Origin: Bolinopsis microptera
Taxonomy: Eukaryota; Ctenophora; Tentaculata; Lobata; Bolinopsidae
NCBI RefSeq assembly: GCF_026151205.1
Contig: NC_087079.1
Location: 9,040,635-9,104,634 of the forward strand
Direction of reading: 5' to 3'
DNA length: 64,000 bases
The notes under the pieces were generated by a model. The model was given only the letters and a program-made list of their open reading frames with translations, was not told the DNA's origin and ran no database searches. The stretch's first letter is position 1; the number at the start of each line of letters is the position of its first letter. A program made the position numbers and the translations under genes. This document shows positions 50,801 to 59,785 of the stretch, piece after piece.

Positions 50801-51421
50801 ATTGTAATTATGTAATTGTGATTATGTGATTGTGATTATGTAATTGTAATTATGTAATTGTGCTTGACGTAGACGACTCACCATGCCATATGCTGCAAGA
50901 GTAATAGTTGACCAATCTGTCATCCTCCGTAAGAGCAAATATCTTGTGAAACTTTTCAGAAGTCATCTGGAATTTGACCTCCGCTTTACTCGCTTCCTCT
51001 CCTGAGAATATAGTGTGTTAAAGCGGGTTGTCATTACTTTGTCATCAGTGTGTCATCAGTTTGTCATAAGTTTGTCAACAGTAGGATGTCTTATCAACAC
51101 GGAGTTAATATGTGAGGTGAGAACTGGTCATTTGTAAACTTAGTTGTACATTTAACATGTTTGTAGTTTGTACAGTATTTAGTTGTTATGATTACATGGT
51201 ACTAGCTTTACATTGGACGACTGACTAGTCTTACTAAGAGTTTTAAACTATCATTTACTATGATCTTATTGCTGACAGCATGGTTTTCAATTAGAGCTTT
51301 TCCTGGACAACCAGATAAACTACTAACATGATAAGTGAACTGACAAACTTACCATTCAAAAGGTACTCAATACCAAGATCATATATCTTCCAAAACTCCT
51401 TAAAAACCATCACAAGTGCTG
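40578..51421 (-). CDS. TBC1D9-like: TBC1D8/TBC1D9-like Rab GTPase-activating protein gene, 15 exons seen
   Basis: Fifteen minus-strand exons splice in frame (about 3.3 kb, 1098 codons). Domain order is GRAM 1 (exons at 50882-51001 to 49943-50033), GRAM 2 (48135 to 47034), TBC (45731 to 42951), EF-hand and a conserved C-terminus (terminal exon). This is the architecture of the vertebrate TBC1D8/8B/9/9B group (about 1140-1270 residues). TBC proteins stimulate GTP hydrolysis by Rab GTPases through an arginine in IxxDxxR and a glutamine in YxQ. Here both are present (IERDLHR and GYCQ), so catalysis is expected. GRAM domains bind membrane lipids, and the EF-hand suggests calcium input. About 100-130 N-terminal residues are not located. 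Which vertebrate paralogue it matches best is undecided. Confidence 0.93.
42063..42170 (-). CDS. TBC1D8/9-like exon, linker before the EF-hand
   Basis: 108 bases between TATCAG|GTAGT and TTCCAG|GTACA. It encodes VVQSIEDQDKRSVLRSV, then FQPHEIDFLYRKFQ, equivalent to VIQTLEDTTKRNVVR..FTIDELEELYALFK. Confidence 0.92.
42561..42906 (+). mobile_element. poly(A)-tailed retroposon in a TBC intron
   Basis: An insertion of about 345 bases ends in a tail of some 36 A (broken once by G). It is flanked by a 16-18 bp target duplication with the core GTTATTAAATATATAA (42545-42560 and 42909-42924), as produced by LINE-mediated retroposition. GAGTACAAATCC near 42765 is close to a pol III B-box, so a SINE is likely. 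No open frame is conserved. Confidence 0.7.
42951..43064 (-). CDS. TBC1D8/9-like exon, after the TBC domain
   Basis: 114 bases between TCTCAG|ACCAT and CAAG|GTGAG. It encodes MSYRNFGHISMTHVENLRNS and ERLK, matching RTSYEKFGTIRADLIEQMR in human TBC1D9. Confidence 0.9.
43255..43403 (-). CDS. TBC1D8/9-like exon, end of TBC domain
   Basis: 149 bases between CCACAG|GTACA and TACAG|GTATA. It encodes KFLFQIAIQILQYNQAALLE and then DDGEAM, as in the family's NCKDDGEAM segment. Confidence 0.93.
43553..43959 (-). CDS. TBC1D8/9-like exon, TBC catalytic core
   Basis: 407 bases between GTCCAG|GTCGT and GAGG|GTATG. It encodes SLPEHPAYQ, LRRVLLSYALYNSNVGYCQA (with the YxQ glutamine finger), FWLLVAVVERLLPDYYNKKV and MSWFLTLFLSIVPFSSA. 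This is the most conserved exon of the gene. Confidence 0.96.
43962..45024. other. TBC-gene intron, nothing identified
   Basis: The 1.07 kb intron between the two core TBC exons is AT-rich. The only structure noticed is a tandem CCGTACGTGTTTT(A/T)G at about 44125-44155. Confidence 0.5.
45026..45202 (-). CDS. TBC1D8/9-like exon, TBC domain with arginine finger
   Basis: 177 bases between CCCCAG|GCTCC and ACAG|GTGAG. It encodes GIPDKLRAEMWLILSGA and ends in EIERDLH plus two bases of Arg. The catalytic IxxDxxR arginine codon is completed by the first base of the next exon. Confidence 0.94.
45625..45731 (-). CDS. TBC1D8/9-like exon, lead into the TBC domain
   Basis: 107 bases between CAACAG|GTCCA and AAAG|GTGAG. 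It encodes HLWQLHFSEYGRGVCMYRTK, matching AWKIHFAEYGQGICMYRTEK in human TBC1D9. Confidence 0.93.
45733..47031. other. TBC-gene intron with a 7-bp tandem repeat
   Basis: A run of about six ACAGTGC units lies at 46582-46628. A short AAACAGAC repeat precedes the 47034 exon end at about 47000-47025. No further exon was found in this intron. Confidence 0.6.
47034..47210 (-). CDS. TBC1D8/9-like exon, end of GRAM 2 and linker
   Basis: 177 bases between ATCAG|GTCGA and TACAG|GTATG. It encodes KNKITFMFGSVPQRDYLCCK and ISDFL, ending GRAM 2, then a Ser/Pro linker. The linker before the TBC domain is much shorter than in vertebrates. Confidence 0.92.
47706..47806 (-). CDS. TBC1D8/9-like exon, GRAM 2 core
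   Basis: 101 bases between GTTTAG|GACGG and AAAG|GTTAG. It encodes LYCSPSYLCFISKYD and VIIPMKEIAVVEK, the strands of the second GRAM domain. Confidence 0.92.
47992..48135 (-). CDS. TBC1D8/9-like exon, start of GRAM 2
   Basis: 144 bases between CCTAG|ATAAA and CCTG|GTAAT. It encodes an RFNLPLWERLDGFVNCNLWF segment that corresponds to the FRLPKDEKLDGHTDCTLW start of the second GRAM domain. Confidence 0.92.
48136..49942. other. TBC-gene intron with a small tandem repeat
   Basis: GGAATGATGACTATGTTTGG is repeated three times with variation at about 48250-48345. A GGCACTGGGCA repeat is near 49195, and CTAAGTCTAACT units lie at 49290-49320. No exon-like sequence found. Confidence 0.6.
49943..50033 (-). 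CDS. TBC1D8/9-like exon, linker after GRAM 1
   Basis: 91 bases between CCCAG|GAGTT and AATG|GTAAT. It encodes ELSKMAVKSLLNG and an acidic linker. The 1.8 kb intron downstream (48136-49942) shows no recognisable gene or repeat. Confidence 0.88.
50155..50297 (-). CDS. TBC1D8/9-like exon, end of GRAM 1
   Basis: 143 bases between TGACAG|GTAAG and TTCAG|GTGAG. It encodes IPWTELVGIEK, then a strand region with RTERHAFLFFFNLEETLHLV that closes the first GRAM domain. Confidence 0.92.
50556..50624 (-). CDS. TBC1D8/9-like exon, GRAM 1
   Basis: 69 bases between TTGTAG|GTAAT and CTAG|GTAAG. It encodes the GRAM strand KQGWLYLSLRHLSFHSYFLG, equivalent to RQGWMYLSINHLCFYSFLMG in the human protein. Confidence 0.92.
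   Translation of the reverse strand, partial: VISRSRAGSTSRYDISHFTLTS
50882..51001 (-). CDS. TBC1D8/9-like exon, start of GRAM 1
   Basis: 120 bases between CTCAG|GAGAGG and CATG|GTGAG. It encodes FHKIFALTEDDRLVNYYSCS, matching the F-H-x-x-F...L-V-N-Y-Y-S-C-S opening of the first GRAM domain in TBC1D9. Confidence 0.92.
51353..51421 (-). CDS. TBC1D8/9-like, most 5' exon identified
   Basis: 69 bases ending at donor ATG|GTAAG. It encodes ALVMVFKEFWKIYDLGIEYL before the GRAM domain, aligning with the helical linker of the family. The acceptor is a tandem CAGCAG, so splicing could start at 51421 or 51418 without frame change, adding or omitting one residue. The codon is split after its first base, so an upstream exon must end in phase 1. 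Confidence 0.75.
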
Positions 51422-52000
51422 CTGTCGGTAGTAACGATTAAAAATAACAGTACGTACATTAAAGTAAATATTTTTTAGTAAACCTAAAAAACACTAAAGA
51501 AAAATCTCAGGTATGGTTGAAGCAGGTAACACAGTAGCACTAATATCAAGAGAGAAAGACTAAGCTTAAGAGAGATACAAGATACAACAAGATACAAGGG
51601 CAGGTCTCTCCCGCAAGTTAAGATGGCCTGAGGTGCTTATCTCCTTTTTCAGTAACCCTAAGCCAATCTGTGCCGAGGCACTATACTAGCTTTAGGGGGT
51701 AAGTCCTACGAGCCAGAGAATGTATATCACCAGCCGAAGCTGTACCAAATCACAGCTTGGTAACGAGCTCAAGAGAGAAAGACTTCAACTAACCGGAGCT
51801 GGAGCACCGCTTTATATAGTGTGTTGCTAAACGCATCTGCCTCCCCCGCTAAGGACCGTTAAAGCTACTGTGCAAGCTATTAACTGGCACGTCAAACTGA
51901 GAATCAAGTTCCACTTCTATAACCTCAAACAATCCTGATCATGACAAACTAGCTGCATTCTAGCAAGTAGCGGATATTCCCACCATTTAACTATGACTTC

Positions 52001-53290
52001 GTGGACTTCCACTTCCATATTCTCAAACTTTATTCCTACCATTTGGCCATCGTAGCTTATTTAGCGACATTTAACGTTATCAATCCATTAAGTAGCACGT
52101 CGATAAAATTAGGTTCCACTTCCATGTTCCCAAACTTTCTCTCAATGTTGGCATCACAACCTCTGATAGTGGTGATTAAGACCATTTATCTGGAGCAGCA
52201 TCTTCTTGAGCCTCACGTCATGGTAGTGCGCAAACTAAATATCAAACTCGGGGATAATTGGCGAATTATACCCTGGCATCGGAAATGTTCATATTTGATA
52301 TTTTCTGAGGTTCATAGGTTATATTATGTAGTAGATATAAGCCTGTTCTATCATGATTGATGCGAACACGTATGTCCTAATGCTATGAACAGGGATGTTG
52401 GGAGTCCCCAAAGTGACTTTTTAAAAAAGTCTTTTAGTTTTTCATCAAATTGAAAAAAACGTGACAAAACCCCTTCAGCACCCAATAAATAAGTGTTGGG
52501 TTGAAGACAAGCGTCTAAACATCCACGTTTGAAATTTTAGAAGAAAAAAATCTTCTTAAATATAACTCCCATGACAATAATTTCTCGTTCCTATTGTGAA
52601 AATGACAAATGATATTCTATCAGCCATGAGTCACAGATGTCGATTTAAGTGTCTGAAGGTTGACTCTATTTCCCGAAGAATTCAAAGATATTGGTGCAAT
52701 TTATTTTTGCGACAAAATAGCATCCATCAATAATGGCCAGGCCCATGTACAAGCTGACAGATGGAACTTAGGTGATTCCTACCGTTACAAATTTGTCAAC
52801 GACATTTAACGTTAGCAAACCTACGCAGCAATCTATTAAGTAATACGTCAATAAAACAGGTAGGACAAATCAGTTCCGCTTACTTAGTCTCAGTCCATTT
52901 ATCTGAACCGCTTCCTCTTGAGCGTCACATGTTAGTGCGTAAACTAAATATCAAGCTCAAAACTTAAAGAAATTGGTACAATTCATTATTGCGTCAAAAT
53001 AACATCCATCATGACCCTAACAATTTCCATTTACAAGATGACAGATGAAACTCTGGCGCTAAACGTTCTTCAACGACCGATAAACGTTCTTCAACGACAT
53101 TTAACGTTAGCAAAGCTACGGAGCAATATATTAAGTTACAGGGTCGACAAAGCAGAACTTCCACTTTCATATTCCCAAACTTTGTTACAGTAATATGCAT
53201 GCTGGCATCAGAATCTGTGGTAGTGGTGACTAAATCACCAGGTGATTCATGAATGGGAAATTCACCGTTATTAAAGTATTAATTCAACAA
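52001..53290. repeat. three degenerate copies of a 280-bp repeat
   Basis: Three stretches share phrases in the same order: CGACATTTAACGTTA(T/G)CAA, then (T/G)AAGTA-CACGTC, then TTCCACTT. Two also share TTGGTGCAATTTATTTTTGC / TTGGTACAATTCATTATTGC and GCTGACAGATGGAACT / GATGACAGATGAAACT. They are seen at about 52050-52150, 52690-52870 and 52970-53170. Old tandem or dispersed duplication. Confidence 0.55.
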
Positions 53291-53404
53291 TTCTTTCGTG
53301 CTCGAGGTTCATTAATTTAAGAAACGTTTACCAAAACTATCTGAGAAACTCTTGGCAAAATACTAAAAGTAATGGTGCTGGGAAAATCTTACTATTTAAA
53401 CTTT

Positions 53405-53645
53405 AAAGGTTTTTAAGCAGTGGTTAAGCAGTTTAACCACTGCTTAACCACTGTTAACGAGAAGTATGCAGTATTTATATATAGTGGAGCACAGCAAGTT
53501 ATAACACATTATATTACAATTATTGTGGATTTAACCTTTTTATACGCTATCGGACCAATAGTTCTGTAAAGTGTTTTGTGTTACAGGGGTTTACAGTGTA
53601 ACAAGTGTAACAAGTGTAACAAGTGTAACAAGTGTAACAAGTGTA
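53405..53645. repeat. short palindrome and AAGTGTAAC tandem repeat
   Basis: A small inverted repeat, AAGCAGTGGTTAAGCAG with TTTAACCACTGCTT, is at about 53414-53446. Five tandem copies of GTAACAAGT are at about 53598-53645. Confidence 0.65.
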
Positions 53646-53699
53646 TCAATGGTTTTTGGAGTTACAATTTAGTGTTACAGGTTTACAGTCTCATAGGTT

Positions 53700-56281
53700 T
53701 ACAGTGTTACAATGATAAACAGGGGCCGGGACCGCTCTAAGGGTACTTGTTTTAGTATAAAACCTAGTAATCGTGTCTGCCTTCATTTCTAATGTAATCT
53801 TAATAAAAACCAATCCCATATATTTCTCATATTACTATAAAAATGAAAGATTTAAACTGAAACCAAAGCTAAAGCCTTGGATTATGCAAAATAATTAGTG
53901 AACTTACAGTGCGGCGAGAAACGTCGCCTAGAACTGTGATTAAATAATGATTTCTACTACTCTAATAAGTTTAGTGTCAGACTTGCCAAGGGAGGTAAAA
54001 CCTGACAGGTACTCCAGTCCGAATGGCAAGAAGTTAAATTTTAAGGGCGATCTTCACTGAAACGTTGAATCTAACGCAACTGACATAAGGAGGTGACTCA
54101 GTGAATGTCTATATCATGGTGTTATAGCTGATGGCTCAGACCACCTCCCTCCATTAATTAATGAACCACCTGAGTATGTTAACAAGTACACCATAGTCAG
54201 ACTTACCTTTCACAAGTATTTTTCTTCCCGGAACTGCTACTCGCCAAAAGTTCTCACGCTCGAGCGGATCCCGAAAGTTCTCACCAGCTTGCTCGTGCGG
54301 ATCCCAAATTTTCTCGGGCCTGCTCGGGCTAATCCCGAGTTTTTCGAAAAAATTCGATTTCTCAAAATATTCCCGATAAATCAACAAACCGAGTGTAGGC
54401 AAATTCAGGTAAGAAGTCAGAGACGTCATGTAGGTGCGGAAGTATTTTGCAAATAGTGCGATTCCGCACCTGCCTGAAATTAGGTGCAGCAAATTTGTAG
54501 AGAAGAAATCATAGCAATTAAGCTCAACAATTCGCCAAATTTTCAGTCTTTAGGTACTCTCAGGTTGGATTATACGAAAGCGTTCTAATACTATAAAACT
54601 GTGCATTACACGATTGTTGAATGTTGACAAAACAAATAACTTAAAAGGTTAATGTCTTACACCGAGTTTCCTGGCATAATTGTAAAATTTTCCTCATGGA
54701 AGTTTTAGATTCCAACTCATTGTGTGTATAAGCTAAAACACCTGCAAACTATAATACTATCTTACTAAAGATACAACCTTAATACATTTAATCGCGACTA
54801 TGGTGACTTAGTTTTAATGTGTTGAGTGATTGCGATCCAGCTTGACGAATTTTTAATTTGCCAAGATTCACCAGCTTTTGTTTTTTAATCAAATATCGAC
54901 AGTATTAAAAGTCGCTGCACTATCAAATTGCCGTTTGATAATATTAATAATGACCTTTGCTTTAGCTTTCCGGGATTGTTTTTTATGAATGCTTTTCATA
55001 CAAGTTACAACAAAGTCTTCATGTTATGTATCCTGGATTTGGACAGGATATTATCCACTTTTCCTGATTTAAAAAAGTATTTCTTTCTTTCCGATGTTTT
55101 TGATGTTACGTCATGACAAATCTTTTACCGTAACCATAGTTATGGGCATTTTGATCCTATCTAATTGTACAGAGCAGTACACAATATCGGCCGATGGTGC
55201 GAAGATGTGCGGTATTAGGTCAACTAGCAGGAAGTAGGAACCCGTATAATATAACCCTCAATGGTGTCAAGACTCAAGAGACTAAAATAATTATTACCTA
55301 TTTAATTCGCGTTTTTGACACCACTTGGGGGTCCAAATTTTGGGCTCTAAAATCACTATTCCTTGGCCAATTTTTTATTTTTTCATGCTGATTTGGAGGC
55401 CATTAAAGCATTTGACCCAGTCAAAAAAGTTTCAGTTGTATATCTTTAACGGTTTTTGCTGAAAGTCGCGTTAAAGTTGATGCCGTGGTGTCTGTAAAAT
55501 GGCACAGATATATATCGTCTCGCTTTATATAGAGTAAGATAGTGCGATTCTGCACTTCTGGTCAGAGTGTCCATCAAAAGCTGCATGTTAATTACTGCAG
55601 TTCTCTAATATCTACGAAGAAGATGTCACCAGTTAAAGATCTACAGAATTTATAAGAGAGGTGAGAACTGGTCACCAGCCATACAGCATGACCTGATGAC
55701 CTGCATCTTTAAATGTAGTTGATGTTATAATATTATATTATGATTTAGTACAAAATATTTATATTCTGATTATAAACTACTCTAATAGCTAGTCCCACAG
55801 ATATTATTGATTGATCATACCTGCCAAAACCTGTGCAAATGTAAAAGATAAGAGACTGATTAACTTTGTTAAAGATACAATAATCTTGAATCCCTCTAGT
55901 AAATTGTATAGGCTGTAAATAGCACACTTTAGGAAGGGTCAGCATGTACTTTAGCTCTGTAGGACCCGCCCCTAATCATATTGTCTTGGCAATCATTGAA
56001 TCCTACATTGATATTGAATGTGTCCAATCGACTGCCAGCAGATATTATAATATAGTGACCATAAGAACATCCTGTATGATCTCAAGAAGGTTCCATGTTG
56101 GTTAAATGAATATTTCTACTAAAATGCAAGCTCTCGTATTCTGGGAAGGAAGTGAACAGCTTTACTGCCACTGAATATGGCAGCTATACTTCTTGTCTGT
56201 TAAAACTAATTCAGAATCTGTCAGACTGTCAGGAAGTAGTGATTTTCTAGTAAACGTAGAACTAGAAGTGGGATTATGTAA
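53700..56281. other. region without a confident gene
   Basis: Apart from the dispersed repeat at 55228-55417, no feature is clear. The minus strand has a good donor at 54207 (AAAG|GTAAGT) whose phase would fit the TBC gene's missing upstream exon. The peptide before it is not recognisably homologous (see findings). TGCGG/CCGCAC motifs at 54430-54485 and 55195-55212 resemble the subterminal sequence of the hAT at 34281-35432. Confidence 0.45.
55228..55417. repeat. dispersed repeat, copy 2 (first copy 29244-29425)
   Basis: Same orientation and order of phrases as at 29244-29425 (CAAGACTCAAGAGACTAAAA through CATGCTGATTTGGAGGCCAT). The copies lie 26 kb apart, which indicates an interspersed repeat. 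Confidence 0.75.
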
Positions 56282-56526
56282 TATAGGGGGGGGTGTCATG
56301 TCCGTCTATGTCCGCCTATGTCCTGTCCTTTTTGGATTCTATGAGACAACGGACGTGTTTTTTGGGACATTGGCGGACACGGACGGACATTGGCGGACTC
56401 GGACGGACATTGGCGGACTCGGACGGACATTGGCGGACTCGGACGGACATTGGCGGACCCGGACGGACATTGGCGTACTTGGATGGACATTGGTGGACAT
56501 TAGCGGACATTGGTGGACATTAGCGG

Positions 56527-57845
56527 ACAAACATTTTGAGGACTGAAGAGTACTGAAGAGTACTGAAGAGTACTGAGGAGGATGGCTGAGAAGGATGGCT
56601 GAGGAAGATGACTGAGGAGGATGACTGAGGAGGATGACTGAGAGGGAGGAGAAGGATCAGGAAGACCCAGGAGGAGGAGGAGGAGGAGGAGGACCCAGAA
56701 GGAGGACCTAGGAGGAGGAGGAGGAGAACTGAGGAGGATGACTCAGGAGGAGGAGGACTCAGGAGGAGGACTGAGGAGGACTGAGAAGGAGGAGGACTGA
56801 GGAGGATGGCTGAGGAGGATGGCTGAGGAGGATGACTGAGAGGGAGGAGGAGGAGGAAGAGGAGGAAGAGGACTGAGGAGGAGGAGGAGAAGGACTGAGG
56901 AGAAGGAGGACCCAGGAGGAGGAGGACCCAGGAGGAGGAGGACCCAGGAAAAGGCCCCAGGAGGAGGAGGAGGACTGGGGAGGAGGAGAACTGTTGAGGA
57001 CTGATGAGGAGGACTGAGGACGAGGAGAAAGAGTAGGAGGAGGACTGAGGAGGGGAGGAGGAAGAGGACTGGGGAGGATCAGGAAGACCCAGGAGGACCC
57101 AGGAGGAGGAAGAGGAGGAGGAACCAGGAGGAGGAGGAGGACTGAGAAGGAGGACTGACGATGACTGGGAAGGAGGACTGAGGAGTACTGAGGAGGATGG
57201 CTGAGGAGGATGGCTGGGGAGGATGGCTGAGGAGGATGACTGAGAGGGAGGAGGAGGAGGACTCAGGAGGAGGACTCAGAAGGAAGAGGAGCTGAGGAGG
57301 ACTCAGGAGGAGGACTTAGGAGAAACGAGAAGGAGGACTGAGGAGAACTGAGGAGGAGGAGGAGGAGGAAGACTGAATAGGCGGAGGAGAAGGAGGGGAC
57401 TGGGAGAGGACTGGGGAGGAGGAGGACTGATGAGAAGGATGAGGAGGAGGACCCAGGAGGAGGAGGACTGAGGACCGAGGAGGAAGAGGAGGAGGATTAA
57501 GAGGAGGAGGAGGACCCAGGAGGAGGAGGACTGAGGAGGAGGACTGAGGAGGACTGAGGAGGACTGAGGAGGAGGATGGAGGACTGAGGAGAATTAGAAG
57601 GATGAGGAGGAGGACTGAGGACTGAGGAGGAAGAGGAGGAGGATGAAGAGGAGGAGAAGGACCCAGGAGGAGGACTCAGGAGGAGGAGGAGGACTGGAGA
57701 GGAGGAGGACTACATTGAGGACTGATGAGGAGGACTGAGGACGAGGAGGAGGAGTAGGAGGAGGACTGAGGAGGGGAGGATCAGGAGGAAGAGGACTGAG
57801 GAAGATCAGGAATACCCAGGGGGAGGAGGAGGAAGAGTAGGAGGA
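56527..57845. repeat. GA-rich minisatellite of B1
   Basis: Purine-strand repeat starting GAGGACTGAAGAGTACTGAA and ending at the GGAAGCATCTAAATGTTATT junction. It is colinear with 61812-63307 in B2, with several indels. Confidence 0.9.
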
Positions 57846-58020
57846 GGAAGCATCTAAATGTTATTTCCATTTTTGTCCGTTTTTGTCTATTTTTGTCCGT
57901 TTTTGTCCGCTCTATTTTTTGTCCGTTTTGAAAATATAGGGTACCGAACGGACAAAAAACATGATCCCCCTATAACAGCAAAAATTGAACTTTTTATTTA
58001 GCAATTTAGGTGTCCATTAA

Positions 58021-58160
58021 TGTCCGCCTATGTCCGCCTATGTCCGTCTATGTCCGCCTATGTCCGCCTATGTCCGCCTATGTCCGTCTATGTCCGCCTA
58101 TAGGCGGACATAGACGGACATAGGCGGACATAGGCGGACATAGGCGGACATTGTCCGCCT
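58021..58160. repeat. expanded CTATGTCCGC hairpin of B1
   Basis: Eight CTATGTCCGC/CTATGTCCGT units run into their own complement (GGCGGACATA units) at CCTATAGG, giving a near-perfect hairpin before the normal terminal loop. B2 lacks the complementary part, so this arm was gained in B1 or lost in B2. Confidence 0.8.
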
Positions 58161-58668
58161 ATGTCCTGTCCTTTTTGGATTCTATGAGACAAGCGGACAT
58201 AGACGGACGTGACACCCCCCCCCCCCCCTATATTGGGGGATCAAGGACCCCTATTATTATGTATTATGTAAATTCCAAAACATCGAGTGCCCAGCGATTT
58301 CTCAGCTGTAGGGAGCTGTAGGATGTTCTTAATCGCTCCGATGTTAATTAGTTTTGTTGCAGCTCCAAATATTTTATATAACACAGTCTAATCAGTGGCG
58401 TGGTTAACACGGGTCACGGAGTGCAAGAAACGGAGAGAATTGGCATCGATTTTACACGATAGAAATTTATATTGGCTGCCAAATTGGCTGCATCTAATCA
58501 ATTAATCAATAAAGTTAAGAAATGTTAGGACCTGATCACTTCTGAAAATAAAAATAAACTTAATGTTGCTATTTCAATATGCCAGATTGTAACACTAACA
58601 GTAATGTTTCTCTAAGTACTCGTCAAGCTCGGCCAGAGTTGGAATTTCGTGATCTAATAAAAGCTTTG

Positions 58669-59785
58669 AGCAACACTGAATACATATTTGGAGGCATGTA
58701 GCTGTAGCTGCCTACTCTGAGCAACACTGGATACATGTTTGGAGGCATGTAGCTGTAACTGCCTACTCTGAGCAACACTGGATACATGTTTGGAGGCCTG
58801 TAGCTGTAACTGCCTACTCTGAGCAACACTGGATACATGTTTGGAGGCATGTAGCTGTAGCTGCCTACTCTGAGCAACACTGGATACATGTTTGGAGGCC
58901 TGTAGCTGTAACTGCCTACTCTGAGCAACAATGGATACATGTTTGGAGGCATGTAGCTGTAACTGCCTACTCTGAGCAACACTGGATACATGTTTGGAGG
59001 CCTGTAGCTGTAGCTGCCTACTCTGAGCAACACTGGATACATGTTTGGAGGCCTGTAGCTGTAATTGCCTACTCTGAGCAACACTGGATACATGTTTGGA
59101 GGCATGTAGCTGTAGCTGCCTACTCTGAGCTACACTGGATACATGTTTGGAGGCCTGTAGCTGTAGCTGCCTACTCTGAGCAACACTGGATACATGTTTG
59201 GAGGCATGTAGCTGTAGCTGCCTACTCTGAGCAACACTGGATACATGTTTGGAGGCATGTAGCTGTAACTGCCTACTCTGAGCAACACTGGATACATGTT
59301 TGGAGGCCTGTAGCTGTAGCTGCCTACTCTGAGCAACACAGGATACATGTTTGGAGGCCTGTAGCTGTAACTGCCTACTCTGAGCAACACTGGATACATG
59401 TTTGGAGGCATGTAGCTGTAGCTGCCTACTCTGAGCAACACTGGATACATGTTTGGAGGCATGTAGCTGTAGCTGCCTACTCTGAGCAACACTGGATACA
59501 TGTTTGGAGGCCTGTAGCTGTAGCTGCCTACTCTGAGCAACACTGGATACATGTTTGGAGGCATGTAGCTGTAGCTTCCTACTCTGAGCAACACTGGATA
59601 CATGTTTGGAGGCCTGTAGCTGTAGCTGCCTACTCTGAGCAACACTGGATACATGTTTGGAGGCCTGTAGCTGTAGCTGCCTACTCTGAGCAACACTGAA
59701 TACATGTTTGGAGGCATGTAGCTGTAGCTGCCTACTCTGAGCAACACTGGATACATGTTTGGAGGCCTGTAGCTGTAACTGCTCC
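58669..59785. repeat. 51-bp minisatellite, about 22 copies
   Basis: Units start GAGCAACACTGGATACATGT and continue TTGGAGGC(A/C)TGTAGCTGTA. Copies are over 90 percent alike and differ mainly at two positions (GGCATG/GGCCTG, TAGCTG/TAACTG). Because 51 is a multiple of three, the minus strand stays open with a 17-residue repeat (RPPNMYPVLLRVGSYSY). One TTG-to-TAG change near 59129 interrupts it. Coding function is possible but unsupported. Confidence 0.92.

Larger units (their letters stand above)
56286..58228. mobile_element. G-run/C-run hairpin element, type B, copy B1 (1.94 kb)
   Basis: Opens with 8 G (56286-56293) and closes with 14 C (58215-58228), flanked by TATA on each side (56282-56285, 58229-58232). 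TGTCATGTCCGTCTATGTCC at the left is matched in inverted orientation by GGACATAGACGGACGTGACA at the right. Both ends carry the loop GTCCTGTCCTTTTTGGATTC followed by TATGAGACAA in the same direction. The left end continues in GGCGGACTCGGACGGACATT repeats (56370-56525). The interior is GA minisatellite followed by a type-A right terminus (57850-57967, ending ATGATCCCCC), so B is a composite that includes an A-like end. Confidence 0.75.

Noticed and set aside
54154-54492. 112-codon minus-strand frame as a standalone gene
   Set aside because: It crosses a strong splice donor at 54207 and repeated GATCCCGAAAGTTCTC-like units; composition suggests repeat-derived sequence.
56193-56546. Overlapping frames with DGHWRTRTDIGG repeats (also 61519-61796)
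   Set aside because: Several frames on both strands are open at once because the GGCGGACTCGGACGGACATT array contains no stops; this belongs to the element ends.
58669-59785. Possible CRISPR array (regular 51-bp repeats)
   Set aside because: Repeats are directly abutting, with no unique spacers, and the DNA is eukaryotic; it is a minisatellite.
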